A stretch of DNA of 53,637 nt, from contig JAIOSV010000021.1 of NCBI GenBank assembly GCA_021107435.1, positions 1-53,637 on the forward strand, in the 5' to 3' direction. The position numbers and the translations under genes were made by a program. The notes beneath the pieces were generated by a model. It was not told the DNA's origin. It ran no database searches and saw nothing but the letters and a program-made list of their open reading frames with translations. Origin of the DNA: Candidatus Sabulitectum sp. Its GTDB lineage: Bacteria > Fermentibacterota > Fermentibacteria > Fermentibacterales > JCC-6. Below are positions 41,741 through 49,763 of this stretch, one piece after another. How positions within the stretch are numbered: the stretch's first letter is position 1; the number at the start of each line of letters is the position of its first letter.

Positions 41741-42486
41741 TAAACACCACCTCCAAGTCTCTCCTGAAGCGTGATACCCGTACGGCTGATGCCGTTACGC
41801 CTGATAACATCAAGCGCAGTAATCATGCCGTCATAATCACAGTCAGGAAAGAACTTGAGAATAACAACAAGCTCACTTTCTCTTACGGCTGAAGCGATGT
41901 TTCCCTGCCTTGCGTCAGCAAGAACGAGAGTATCACCAAAAGCCACTTCTCCAAAGTTTAGATCGATAGACACCGGAGCATCTGCACCCATAATCTCCCG
42001 GATGAGTCCGGAGTGCACCACAGGTGTAAGATTCTCGGCCTGAATTGCCGAAGTCAAACTGGAATAAGTACCGGATGGTACACCCTTTGCCACCTCCAGG
42101 TTATTAAGCAGTCTGGCAGAAGTCGCTTCTACCGTTTCTGCTCTCTGAGCTGCAAGAGTCATTATTCCTTCTTGAAAAACCGGGTCATCAAGACTTACAT
42201 CCTCACCGGCTCTGGCTCTCTGCAGCGGCCCGTCAGGAGGCGCCTGGTCAATAAGAGCCACATAGCTCCCCAGACCCCACTGCTTAATTGTCATAACCAG
42301 CCGGTTAGTCTCATCAATCACCACCTCTTCGGTCTGTTCATCAGGTTTTTTCGGCAGCTGATAGCTGATACCCTTCTGAACATCAAAGGTGGTTGTCACC
42401 AGGAAGAAGATCAGCAGCAGGAATGCAATATCGGACATTGACGAATCCGAAAAATCGCCTGTCGCCCGTGGTTTTTCATTGCGCAT
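41740..42486 (-). CDS. exbD: Second, long ExbD/TolR-type subunit
   Basis: 248 residues, longer than usual (about 140). The membrane helix has the conserved Asp (SMSDIAFLLLIFFLVTTTF). The ~110-residue insertion in the periplasmic part is alpha-rich and predicted to sit beyond the peptidoglycan-binding core. Heteromeric ExbD pairs are common in Bacteroidetes and related phyla. ATG start, 12 nt after exbB. Confidence 0.92.
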   Translation of the reverse strand: MRNEKPRATGDFSDSSMSDIAFLLLIFFLVTTTFDVQKGISYQLPKKPDEQTEEVVIDETNRLVMTIKQWGLGSYVALIDQAPPDGPLQRARAGEDVSLDDPVFQEGIMTLAAQRAETVEATSARLLNNLEVAKGVPSGTYSSLTSAIQAENLTPVVHSGLIREIMGADAPVSIDLNFGEVAFGDTLVLADARQGNIASAVRESELVVILKFFPDCDYDGMITALDVIRRNGISRTGITLQERLGGGV

Positions 42487-42498
42487 TCTTGCTCCTTA

Positions 42499-43338
42499 TC
42501 ACAACTGCTTGAGATGTTCCATGTCAGCCAGCTGATCAACAAGGAACATACTTGCCTCTTCCATGTCGGTTACGAAACGACCTATTTTTGCGATGAAAAA
42601 GTTGTTAGCCATCTGAATCGGAATTGCCACACAAAGACCTGAGGCCGTTGTAATAAGCGCTTCCTGGATGCCGCCGGCCACAAGGCTGGCGTCAACATTC
42701 TTAGCTGCGGCTATTTCACCAAAAGCACGAATCATACCTGAGACTGTACCAAGGAAACCTATCATAGGGGCAACACTTGAAACGGTTGCGAGAACGACAA
42801 GCCCCTTCTCAAGATGAGCCATCTCTATGGATCCGGCACCTTCAATTGCTTTCTCTACATCCACAAGCCCTTTGTCTCTTCTCATAAGCCCTGCTCTGAG
42901 AATCGAGGAGACCGGACCTCTGGTACGGTCACAGAAGTTCTCGGCACCGCTGAGATCGCCCTTGCGGATGTATCCGCCAAGCTGCTCGATAAACTTGTTC
43001 ACATCGAGTTTAGCTTTGCTGAAGGTGATAAACCTTTCCACAGTAACAGCAATACCAATGATAAGGGCAAGAAGCAGTGGCCACATGAAGTTTCCACCGG
43101 CAATAAACAGATCCTTGAGATCCATGCTGGCACTCTGTGAACGTTCCACCTCTTCAGCGACAGGTGTTTCCGCCGCTTCTGTCTCATCAATTTCCACTAT
43201 GGGTTCCTCTGCGGGAACAACCTCTTCTTCCACCGTCCCGGTCATCTCTTCGGTGGTTTCAACTACTTCCGGCTCTTCATCCTGAGCAATGGCGAACGGC
43301 GCCATTATCAGGAGAAGTACCAGCAGAATTTTATGCAT
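42499..43338 (-). CDS. exbB: ExbB/TolQ/MotA-type proton channel with N-terminal signal peptide and acidic segment
   Basis: 279 residues from the ATG at 43338 with AGGAGAG 7 nt upstream. An N-terminal signal peptide (1-19) and an acidic segment (about 20-75) precede the channel core: WPLLLALIIGIAVTVERFI, GLVVLATVSSVAPMIGFLGTVSGMI and ALITTASGLCVAIPIQMANNFF. It uses the proton-motive force to drive TonB. The added N-terminal part places an extra periplasmic segment on the complex. It lies 44 nt after the receptor gene. Confidence 0.92.
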   Translation of the reverse strand: MHKILLVLLLIMAPFAIAQDEEPEVVETTEEMTGTVEEEVVPAEEPIVEIDETEAAETPVAEEVERSQSASMDLKDLFIAGGNFMWPLLLALIIGIAVTVERFITFSKAKLDVNKFIEQLGGYIRKGDLSGAENFCDRTRGPVSSILRAGLMRRDKGLVDVEKAIEGAGSIEMAHLEKGLVVLATVSSVAPMIGFLGTVSGMIRAFGEIAAAKNVDASLVAGGIQEALITTASGLCVAIPIQMANNFFIAKIGRFVTDMEEASMFLVDQLADMEHLKQL

Positions 43339-43382
43339 CTGGTAACTCTCCTTGTTCTTGCGGGAAAACCCGCCTGCAGTTC

Positions 43383-46163
43383 CTACCACTCGAATTCAAT
43401 ACCGAAACGGATTCTGCGTCTGTAATCATAAGCGCCGGGAGACCCGTAGGGTCCGCGGGGGTCATGATCCGGTTCTCCATTTCCGTCCTGATCAGCGTCG
43501 TACCAGCCCTCATCGTCGAGTCTGTTGATATTGACGCGATTAAACAGGTTAAGCACCCAGACATAAACGTTCACAGAAGTATCACCCATCCAGAACATCT
43601 TGTTCAGCCTGGCTGTGGTGTTCATAGTGAACGGAAGACGCTCGCCGTTGATCTCCGGATCAGCAGTACCCTGAGCGCTGGCGTTGTAAGGGAAGCCACT
43701 GCCGTAGTTCCACTGCAGTGAAAGACCAAGACCCTGAAGGTATCGGGTTCCGCCCCATGCCGGCCCTTCATTTCTGGGAATACGGAAATCAAAGTTGGCG
43801 TTAATCATGTGCCTCTGATCCCAGTCCAGGAAACTCTCACGCTTGGGAATAACCCATCCTGCCCAGTTGTAGTCATAGTTCTGTCTGGAACTGGAACTTT
43901 TGCCCTTGGCGATGGCGTAAGTGTAATTGGTACTGAAGCTGATGAAGTTCGAGGGGCGCCTCATAAGAGTGAACTCCGCTCCGCGGACATTGCCGTAATC
44001 ACCGTTGATGTAGAGATCGTATGAATCAACCGCTGAGAAGAAGTTCTTCTGCATGTCGACAAGACCGGTGATGTCTTTGTAGTAACCTGTAACATCAAGC
44101 ATGGTCATGTCATCAAACTGATGCTTCACACCAAATTCGTAGGCAATGGTCTCTTCAGGTTCAAGATCAGGGTTACCAACGATAGGGAAGGCGCCTGAAA
44201 GGTCGAAATTCGCGCCGTCGAACACTCTCGCGAAATCGGGAACCTGGAAATAGTGACCGTAAGTGAAGTGAAGAACATCACGCTCAGTTATGGGGTGGCT
44301 GAAACCAATCCTTGGGCTGAGGTGATATTTCGCGCTGACACTGACCGGATTCTTTATGTGATCGGGATCCTCTACGCTTGTTCCCGGATTCACAGGATCT
44401 GTGAGATCCGCAGGGTAATCATCGTAGTTGGTATCGAAGTAATCAAAACGCAGGCCGGCGTTAACGATCATTCCCCGATATTCCATCTTGTCCTGCAGGT
44501 ATGCGGACGCAGAGTGGGGAAAACAGTTCCATTGGCCCATGTATACGTTACCGCCCGAAGCGGTATCAACGCTGTACTCGTAGATGTCGTAGTACTTGCC
44601 CTCAAGACCAAACTTAAGCTGATGCTGCTGATTAACCTGGCTTGTAACATCAAGTCTGGCTGTGGATGTAGCGCTTCGGGTGTTGTACCAGGCAAGCCTT
44701 GAGGCGCCCGCGCGGTAGAAACTTTCATCGTCAAGAACACGACCGGGCTGGTAGTTCAGCCAGTCTTCCATGGTGAAGTCTTCTCCAAGGAATCCTCCGT
44801 CAGGATCATGCATGCGCCAACTGTAATCGGCTACATACTGGTTGATCTTGAACTCAAGGAAGCTGGCGTCACTCAGGGTCTGAGTAAGGCTGAAGCCCAT
44901 GGAGTAATTCTCTCTGTAAGTATCGGGAAGACCGTATTTAATGTCGCCAGAGATAATATCACCGGAAACAGGATCTTCGTAAGGAGTTTCATACCTTGTC
45001 CATCTCCAGCCATAGCTAGGATTCCTGCTGTAAAACTGACCGTGCGTGTCTCTGTAGAAACCGCTGAAGTTCATCTTGGTTCTCGGATTCGGCTTGACGG
45101 TAAGCTTCAGGCTGCCGTTCCACCGCTCGGAACCGTTGTGAAAAAAGTGACCGTAGCTATCGCCATCAGGTCCGCCGCCAATTTGAAGCCAGCTGGCTGA
45201 GGCGAAAAAACGGACATCGGCACCGATGTCAAGACCCAGTGCGGGAAGAAGAACCTGTGTAATGGGCTCAGGCCCGCCAAGTGCAAATTCCGCGTTAAGC
45301 CTTGCCTCCGCGAAAGCGGAAGGCTTGTTGCCTGCAAATTCCGCAAGAGGACTGCCATTCTCACCGTCATATTTGGGGCCGGCATACCATGCGCCGGGGT
45401 ATCCCCAGGTCCAGTCCTCTGCTATACCCAGAGCGCTGAAATCGTTACCGTTCATGCTGATGGAGCCTGTGTAACCGCTTCCACCCTCACGAGTAATAAC
45501 ATTTATTATGCCAGACTGGGCATTTCCGTATTCGGCGCCGAAACCACCTGAAATAACAGATGTTTCGGAAACGGCTGAAAGCGGAATGGTCTGATCACTG
45601 TTGTTACCGTTGGGATCAGTCTGTACCACGCCGTCAACCATGTAAGCGACCTCGCCACCGCGACCGCCGCGCATGTGAAGGCCTACCCTGTCAACCGCGC
45701 CCGCCTGCTGATTCACCACATCGGTGATACCGGCAACAGGCATGGTTCTGATCTCGTCACGAGTCACAACTGAAACACTTGATGTGACACCGCGAAGAAT
45801 CATACCCCTCTGGTCGGTCACGGTAATAACCGTGCTTCCGACTGCCTCGGGGTTAAGTACAAAGTCCATTCGGGTGGTCATATCAGCGATGACACTGGCA
45901 CCCTCCTGGGTCTGCTCGCCCATTCCAACCATTGTTGACCTGAGATTATAAGTCCCGGGTTGCAGGTTGATAATGAAGTACTCTCCGTTTGAATCCGTCA
46001 TTGCACCATAGGAAGTACCTACGACCATAACAGTCGCCCCGACTAACGGATTTCCGTCAGTATCGGTAACACGACCGGAGATCTTACCGGTAGTTCCTGC
46101 GGTAGCAGCAAGGGATACAAACAGCAATAAAGCAAGCGAAATTACTGTCGCTCTTCTAAACAC
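43383..46163 (-). CDS. TonB-dependent outer-membrane receptor with carboxypeptidase-regulatory-like domain
   Basis: 926 residues. Signal peptide (1-22), a CarboxypepD-regulatory-like domain (GKISGRVTDTDGNPLVGATVMVVG, about 26-108), a plug with VSVVTRDEIRTMPVAGITDVVNQQAGAV and MRGGRGGEVAYMVDGV, then a beta-barrel ending in an aromatic residue (RRIRFGIEFEW). It imports an unknown nutrient; family members in related phyla carry siderophores, oligosaccharides or peptides. The GTG start has AAGGAG 7 nt upstream. It is first in the operon, with a consensus promoter 180 nt upstream. Confidence 0.94.
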   Translation of the reverse strand: MFRRATVISLALLLFVSLAATAGTTGKISGRVTDTDGNPLVGATVMVVGTSYGAMTDSNGEYFIINLQPGTYNLRSTMVGMGEQTQEGASVIADMTTRMDFVLNPEAVGSTVITVTDQRGMILRGVTSSVSVVTRDEIRTMPVAGITDVVNQQAGAVDRVGLHMRGGRGGEVAYMVDGVVQTDPNGNNSDQTIPLSAVSETSVISGGFGAEYGNAQSGIINVITREGGSGYTGSISMNGNDFSALGIAEDWTWGYPGAWYAGPKYDGENGSPLAEFAGNKPSAFAEARLNAEFALGGPEPITQVLLPALGLDIGADVRFFASASWLQIGGGPDGDSYGHFFHNGSERWNGSLKLTVKPNPRTKMNFSGFYRDTHGQFYSRNPSYGWRWTRYETPYEDPVSGDIISGDIKYGLPDTYRENYSMGFSLTQTLSDASFLEFKINQYVADYSWRMHDPDGGFLGEDFTMEDWLNYQPGRVLDDESFYRAGASRLAWYNTRSATSTARLDVTSQVNQQHQLKFGLEGKYYDIYEYSVDTASGGNVYMGQWNCFPHSASAYLQDKMEYRGMIVNAGLRFDYFDTNYDDYPADLTDPVNPGTSVEDPDHIKNPVSVSAKYHLSPRIGFSHPITERDVLHFTYGHYFQVPDFARVFDGANFDLSGAFPIVGNPDLEPEETIAYEFGVKHQFDDMTMLDVTGYYKDITGLVDMQKNFFSAVDSYDLYINGDYGNVRGAEFTLMRRPSNFISFSTNYTYAIAKGKSSSSRQNYDYNWAGWVIPKRESFLDWDQRHMINANFDFRIPRNEGPAWGGTRYLQGLGLSLQWNYGSGFPYNASAQGTADPEINGERLPFTMNTTARLNKMFWMGDTSVNVYVWVLNLFNRVNINRLDDEGWYDADQDGNGEPDHDPRGPYGSPGAYDYRRRIRFGIEFEW

Positions 46164-46262
46164 TTTGCAGCTCCTTTCTCCTGGCTACAAACTGTGCAGA
46201 CAGCCTGTGCCTCAGCGTACACCCCCTGAAGACACCATATCTGCACCTACAAACAACCATTA

Positions 46263-46278
46263 CCACGGCCAACCGTGG
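46263..46278 (-). promoter_or_regulatory. Small hairpin in the receptor mRNA leader
   Basis: CCACGG (46263-46268) and CCGTGG (46273-46278) pair around a 4-nt loop, about 65 nt after the predicted transcription start and 100 nt before the GTG. A regulatory role is inference. Confidence 0.35.
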
Positions 46279-46348
46279 CCACCTAACACTTTACAGCACA
46301 CCGATTTACAGCGTACTAACCTATTGTTACACAGCTCTTTCCTGTTCT

Positions 46349-46377
46349 AGGATACATAAGCCCCGGAACGGTGTCAA
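46349..46377 (-). promoter_or_regulatory. Sigma70-type promoter of the TonB-receptor operon
   Basis: On the minus strand a perfect -35 TTGACA (46372-46377), a 17-nt spacer and -10 TATCCT (46349-46354). Predicted start near 46342, so the receptor mRNA has a leader of about 180 nt. Confidence 0.65.
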
Positions 46378-46662
46378 GAAGTGGTTAAACGCCCCGCGGG
46401 AACAACAAGACACCAGAAGGGTATAAGTGGTTCCGCGCTCCACAGGTACCATGAAATATTCCTCCCTCCCCGGACATTTGATAAACCCCGTTTTTCGAAG
46501 ATACCCGTTTTGACTGTATGGTAAAATCTCACCGTCTTCCTTCCACCGGACCGAACAGATCTTTTGCAACTGGCGTAACATGGCTGACTGCCGTGCCCGG
46601 ATATCACCTTAAGAACACAATGATCTAATGACATGCTGACACCAGAAACTGATAATGTCGCT

Positions 46663-47730
46663 TCAGAAAGTTCTCTCAATTCCCGCCGTAACTGTATCTC
46701 CGGCATCGTAGACATAGTTAATGTACTGAACCGGCACAGCAGTACCATCCCTGTACCGGCTGTGAAAGTGGTATGCTGCTGATACACGGTAGTTCCTGAA
46801 ACTGTAATCTCCGCCTATGCTGAGGCCTATACCAGTTTTAAGTGCCGCATCGGGCCTGTACCCGTTCAATCCAAGGTACATATTGGAACCTTCAATTACT
46901 CCGGGAAGACGAGTAAAGGCTGTCACATTAAGATTATCACCGTCAAAAACGCCTAGTTCCGCGCCGAGATAACCGCCCTTCATGAAAGGAAAGGACGCTG
47001 ACGCGCCAATGTTACTGAATGACAGGTATCTGCTGTCTCCGCTGGTATGGGTAGAGTAAAGTACTGTATAGCCGATAGCCATGCTTGCCCCTGCTCTGAG
47101 AGCAAAACCTGTAACATCCCAGGATTCAGTAAAAGTTGAATCCTGGCCGCTGACCCTGTTGGAATAGGTGGTGGACTCACCGCCGCCAAACCTTATTCCC
47201 GGAGAAACGCCGATGTTAACAGGCCCCACTGTACCTGCAATGGAAACAAGAGCTTCATTCAGATCTCCAGTCGCGTCTGTTGTTAAAGTTTTCCACAGCT
47301 CTCTTTTGTAGGAGGTAACCTCGTGATACTCCTGAACCATGGCTTTCATCTGATACTGTGAGACAGTTGCTATTCCCGCTCCGGCGGTGAATCCACCGCC
47401 TAAAGGCATTGTGACGGCAAATGCTCCCCGTGGAGACATGGATCCAAGGTTAAAACGGCTAGGCTCAGTACATGTGTAATGGTAGATAATCTCTTCTCTC
47501 CAGCCTGTTCCCCAGCCGGAGAGTGACACGATAACTTTGTCTGAACCCGCGAGGGCCGACGGGTTTGTAAACAGTGAAAACGCTGATGAGCCGTCGGGAA
47601 CCACTGCTCCGCACATTCCCGCGCTGACAGGACTCAGGCTCAGTACCCTGCCGCCAACCCCGAATATGTCCCAGTACCCGTAACCAAAGGCTGTAACCGT
47701 GCATGCAAGCACTATTATCATCGTTCTCAT
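46663..47730 (-). CDS. Second PorV/UPF0164-like outer-membrane beta-barrel
   Basis: 355 residues from an ATG at 47730 with GGGGAG 5 nt upstream; a start at 47760 would add ten non-signal residues. Signal peptide at 1-17 (MRTMIIVLACTVTAFG). The N-terminal GGRVLSLSPVSAGMCGAVVPDGSSAFSLFTNPSALAG has the PorV/PorQ pattern, and the rest alternates short amphipathic strands. It is more divergent than the barrel at 37270-38247. Its own promoter (47770-47798) and the 500-nt gap after it suggest a monocistronic unit. Confidence 0.78.
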   Translation of the reverse strand: MRTMIIVLACTVTAFGYGYWDIFGVGGRVLSLSPVSAGMCGAVVPDGSSAFSLFTNPSALAGSDKVIVSLSGWGTGWREEIIYHYTCTEPSRFNLGSMSPRGAFAVTMPLGGGFTAGAGIATVSQYQMKAMVQEYHEVTSYKRELWKTLTTDATGDLNEALVSIAGTVGPVNIGVSPGIRFGGGESTTYSNRVSGQDSTFTESWDVTGFALRAGASMAIGYTVLYSTHTSGDSRYLSFSNIGASASFPFMKGGYLGAELGVFDGDNLNVTAFTRLPGVIEGSNMYLGLNGYRPDAALKTGIGLSIGGDYSFRNYRVSAAYHFHSRYRDGTAVPVQYINYVYDAGDTVTAGIERTF

Positions 47731-47769
47731 CAACACTCCCCTGTTTGTTGCTTTTATCATTCCGTTGAA

Positions 47770-47798
47770 ATAATATCACTGTGAACCAGTCAAGTCAA
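47770..47798 (-). promoter_or_regulatory. Promoter of the second PorV-like gene
   Basis: On the minus strand -35 TTGACT (47793-47798), a 17-nt spacer and -10 TATTAT (47770-47775). Predicted start near 47763, leaving a leader of about 33 nt. Confidence 0.65.
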
Positions 47799-48089
47799 TC
47801 AGCGTGATACCGTGCATAGTCGATTGGTATAACTGGTTCCAATCCTGAACCAGCCCCTTCAGGTATCTCTCAGAGAATCTATTCCTCACAGATTGTGATT
47901 ATTCTCCCGTTGGAATGACATGTAAAACCTGACTGCGCAGCCAGGATTTATGTAGCACACCCATCTGTATATTAATTTCAACATCTTCTGGAGAACAGAT
48001 CAACGCTCCAAATCAGATATGTTTCCGCTATTCCGTTAGCCGGTGGGATTTTTAACCTTCAGCTACCACTCTTTTCAGAGGACAAGCAA

Positions 48090-48146
48090 AAGCATAATAC
48101 CATGAAAATTCTACTTGACATGCTCGATTTTCATGGTATTATGCTT
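48090..48146. repeat. 20-bp perfect inverted repeat around the ATPase promoter
   Basis: Arms at 48090-48109 and 48127-48146 are exact reverse complements (the right arm reads ATTTTCATGGTATTATGCTT) with a 17-nt spacer. The spacer contains the -35 TTGACA; the right arm contains the -10 TATTAT and reaches 2 nt before the start codon. It could be an operator for a dimeric repressor, a cruciform, or the end of a mobile unit. The arms were not seen elsewhere in the window. The rest of 47799-48089 holds nothing recognised. Confidence 0.85.
48115..48142 (+). promoter_or_regulatory. Promoter of the DUF4143-type ATPase, leaderless arrangement
   Basis: -35 TTGACA (48115-48120), a 16-nt spacer and -10 TATTAT (48137-48142). 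The ATG lies 6 nt after the -10 box without a Shine-Dalgarno sequence, so the transcript would be leaderless. It sits within the inverted repeat. Confidence 0.7.
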
Positions 48147-48148
48147 CT

Positions 48149-49297
48149 ATGATTAAGCGTGAAAGAATACAGAAAAGACTTACATCCGCTTTAAGGAGAA
48201 GTCGGGTTGTGCTTCTGTCCGGCCCTCGGCAAAGTGGCAAAACAACTCTTGCCAGAGGCTTTGTAAGCTCAAACTCTCCAAACTACTTCGATCTGGAAAA
48301 CCCACTTGACCTTGAAAGACTTTCCGAACCATTCACTGCTCTTGCTCCATTAAAAGGGCTGGTAGTTATAGATGAGGTCCAACGCAAACCTGATCTCTTT
48401 AATGTTTTAAGAGTTTTAGTCGACCGTGAAGAGAAGCCTTCCCGATTCCTTATTCTGGGAAGTGCGTCAGGAAGCCTGCTGCGTCAAACATCAGAAAGCC
48501 TCGCAGGCAGATTAGAGATTGTACAGATTGAGGGATTCATCCTGGAAGAAGTCGGAGAAGGAAACTTACAGAGCCTGTGGTTTCGCGGTGGTTTCCCTCC
48601 CTCCTTCCTGTCATTCAGCGATGAAGACAGTTTCATCTGGCGAAAAAATTTCATTCAGACCCTGCTGGAAAGAGATTTCCCACAATGGGGTGTAAAGGTT
48701 CCGGCTTCAGCACTGAGCCGATTCTGGAGAATGCTGGCTCACTACCATGGTCAGAACTGGAATGCAGCTGAACCGGCAAGAGCTCTTGGTGTGAACCAGA
48801 ACACAACAAGACGACATCTTGATTTGCTGACTGATGTTTTTATGATAAGACAACTTCAGCCATACTATGCTAATCTGCGAAAAAGACAGGTGAAATCTCC
48901 CAAAATTTACATACGTGATACAGGCTTGCTTCATCAATTGCTTGGCATATCAACGCTGAAACAACTTCTTACGCATCCCAAAATTGGTGCTTCATGGGAA
49001 GGATTTGTGATTGAACAGATACTTGCAGTTACTTCTTACGAACATGCCTTCTTCTGGGCAACTCACCAGGGGGCAGAAATTGATCTTATCCTGCAAAAAC
49101 ACGATGAACTGCTGGGGATTGAATGCAAGAGAGCTGATTCCCCGAAAATTACACCGTCCATTCGAATCGCGCTGGAAGATCTGAAACTCAGTCGAATCGC
49201 CATTCTCTACCCTGGAAACAAGCGTTACCATATAAACAAACAAGTTGAGGCTGTTCCCCTCAGTTCTTTTGCCACAGGTGAGTTTCTTTTCCAGTGA
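48149..49297 (+). CDS. AAA ATPase with DUF4143-like nuclease-fold C-terminal domain
   Basis: 382 residues. Walker A GPRQSGKT at 25-32, Walker B LVVIDEVQ with Asp75 and Glu76, sensor region FLILGSASGSLLRQTSESLAGR. The C-terminal half (GASWEGFVIEQI, FFWATHQGAEIDLIL, LLGIECKRA) is the DUF4143 domain, which has a restriction-endonuclease-like core (E...D...ExK). Such ATPases are widespread, often single genes, and are frequently transferred between bacteria and archaea; their role is not established. It is alone on the plus strand between minus-strand genes, with its promoter inside a perfect inverted repeat. Confidence 0.93.
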   Translation: MIKRERIQKRLTSALRRSRVVLLSGPRQSGKTTLARGFVSSNSPNYFDLENPLDLERLSEPFTALAPLKGLVVIDEVQRKPDLFNVLRVLVDREEKPSRFLILGSASGSLLRQTSESLAGRLEIVQIEGFILEEVGEGNLQSLWFRGGFPPSFLSFSDEDSFIWRKNFIQTLLERDFPQWGVKVPASALSRFWRMLAHYHGQNWNAAEPARALGVNQNTTRRHLDLLTDVFMIRQLQPYYANLRKRQVKSPKIYIRDTGLLHQLLGISTLKQLLTHPKIGASWEGFVIEQILAVTSYEHAFFWATHQGAEIDLILQKHDELLGIECKRADSPKITPSIRIALEDLKLSRIAILYPGNKRYHINKQVEAVPLSSFATGEFLFQ

Positions 49298-49322
49298 TGT
49301 AAGATCTGCTTTAATTCACAAA

Positions 49323-49344
49323 GGGCGGAGCAACAGCTCCGCCC
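49323..49344 (-). terminator. Terminator of the small secreted protein gene
   Basis: GGGCGGAGC (49323-49331) and GCTCCGCCC (49336-49344) form a 9-bp stem with a 4-nt loop. On the minus strand TTTGTGAATT follows. It is 23 nt after the stop of the minus-strand gene and 25 nt after the ATPase stop, so it may serve both converging genes. Confidence 0.7.
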
Positions 49345-49367
49345 AAATGGGTCAGATAACCCTGAAG

Positions 49368-49706
49368 TTAATCAAGGTCGGAAAGAGTCACAGTAAACAC
49401 ATTGTCTCCATCACCTGAGCCATACTCTTCCCCGTCAACAGCCAGGAATGTATATGTGTCGCCGTCCTCATCTTCAAGCTGAATGTCAAACAGATCTGTT
49501 TCCCAGGCAAGATCGCTTATATCAAACTCGAAAGTGTCTCCATCGTACATGATATCTTCACCAAGCCAGTCTCCGCCCCAGTCGTCTTCGGAAGAATAGC
49601 TGATGTATACGAAATAGATGTCATAGCCTGTGTCATTTGTGATCTCGAAGTACTGTCCGAATGAGACATAGACAAGGGCTGTGAGTAAAAGCAGTGCTAA
49701 TTTCAT
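49368..49706 (-). CDS. Small secreted acidic protein
   Basis: 112 residues with a signal peptide (1-17, ending VSFGQ). The mature part is very acidic and has repeated Asp/Glu-rich turns (WGGDWLGEDIMYDGDTFEF, FDIQLEDEDGDTY). The pattern (a conserved N-D-TG start, WGxDxLG, then DIxLxDEDGD) recurs in small exported proteins of unknown function. ATG with AAGGAG upstream. It follows the four-gene membrane cassette, separated by a hairpin (49726-49752). Confidence 0.82.
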   Translation of the reverse strand: MKLALLLLTALVYVSFGQYFEITNDTGYDIYFVYISYSSEDDWGGDWLGEDIMYDGDTFEFDISDLAWETDLFDIQLEDEDGDTYTFLAVDGEEYGSGDGDNVFTVTLSDLD

Positions 49707-49725
49707 TTTCTCTCCTTTTTCCTGA

Positions 49726-49752
49726 CCGGGGTCTCCTTTAGAAAGACCCCGG
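49726..49752 (-). promoter_or_regulatory. 9-bp stem-loop between membrane cassette and small secreted gene
   Basis: CCGGGGTCT (49726-49734) pairs with AGACCCCGG (49744-49752) around a 9-nt loop. No U-run follows on either strand, so it is more likely a processing or stabilising hairpin, or a leaky terminator. Confidence 0.5.
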
Positions 49753-49763
49753 AAAAGAGGTTG

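Larger units (their letters stand above)
46164..46662. other. 499-nt intergenic region holding the receptor-operon leader and promoter
   Basis: It holds the promoter at 46349-46377, a leader of about 180 nt, and a 6-bp hairpin (46263-46278). A minus-strand frame of 84 codons (46327-46581) and an overlapping longer one exist, but they lack ribosome-binding sites and overlap the promoter. Some of the 84-codon frame (YFMVPVERGTTYTLLV) could be a decayed coding remnant. Confidence 0.5.

Noticed and set aside
40964..41743. Plus-strand Ser-rich frame of 259 codons
   Set aside because: Its Ser-run is the reverse complement of the acidic linker codons in tonB; shadow of tonB and exbD.
46327..46581. 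84-codon minus-strand frame as a possible gene
   Set aside because: No ribosome-binding site, overlaps the receptor promoter, and shows no clear family; kept only as a possible remnant.
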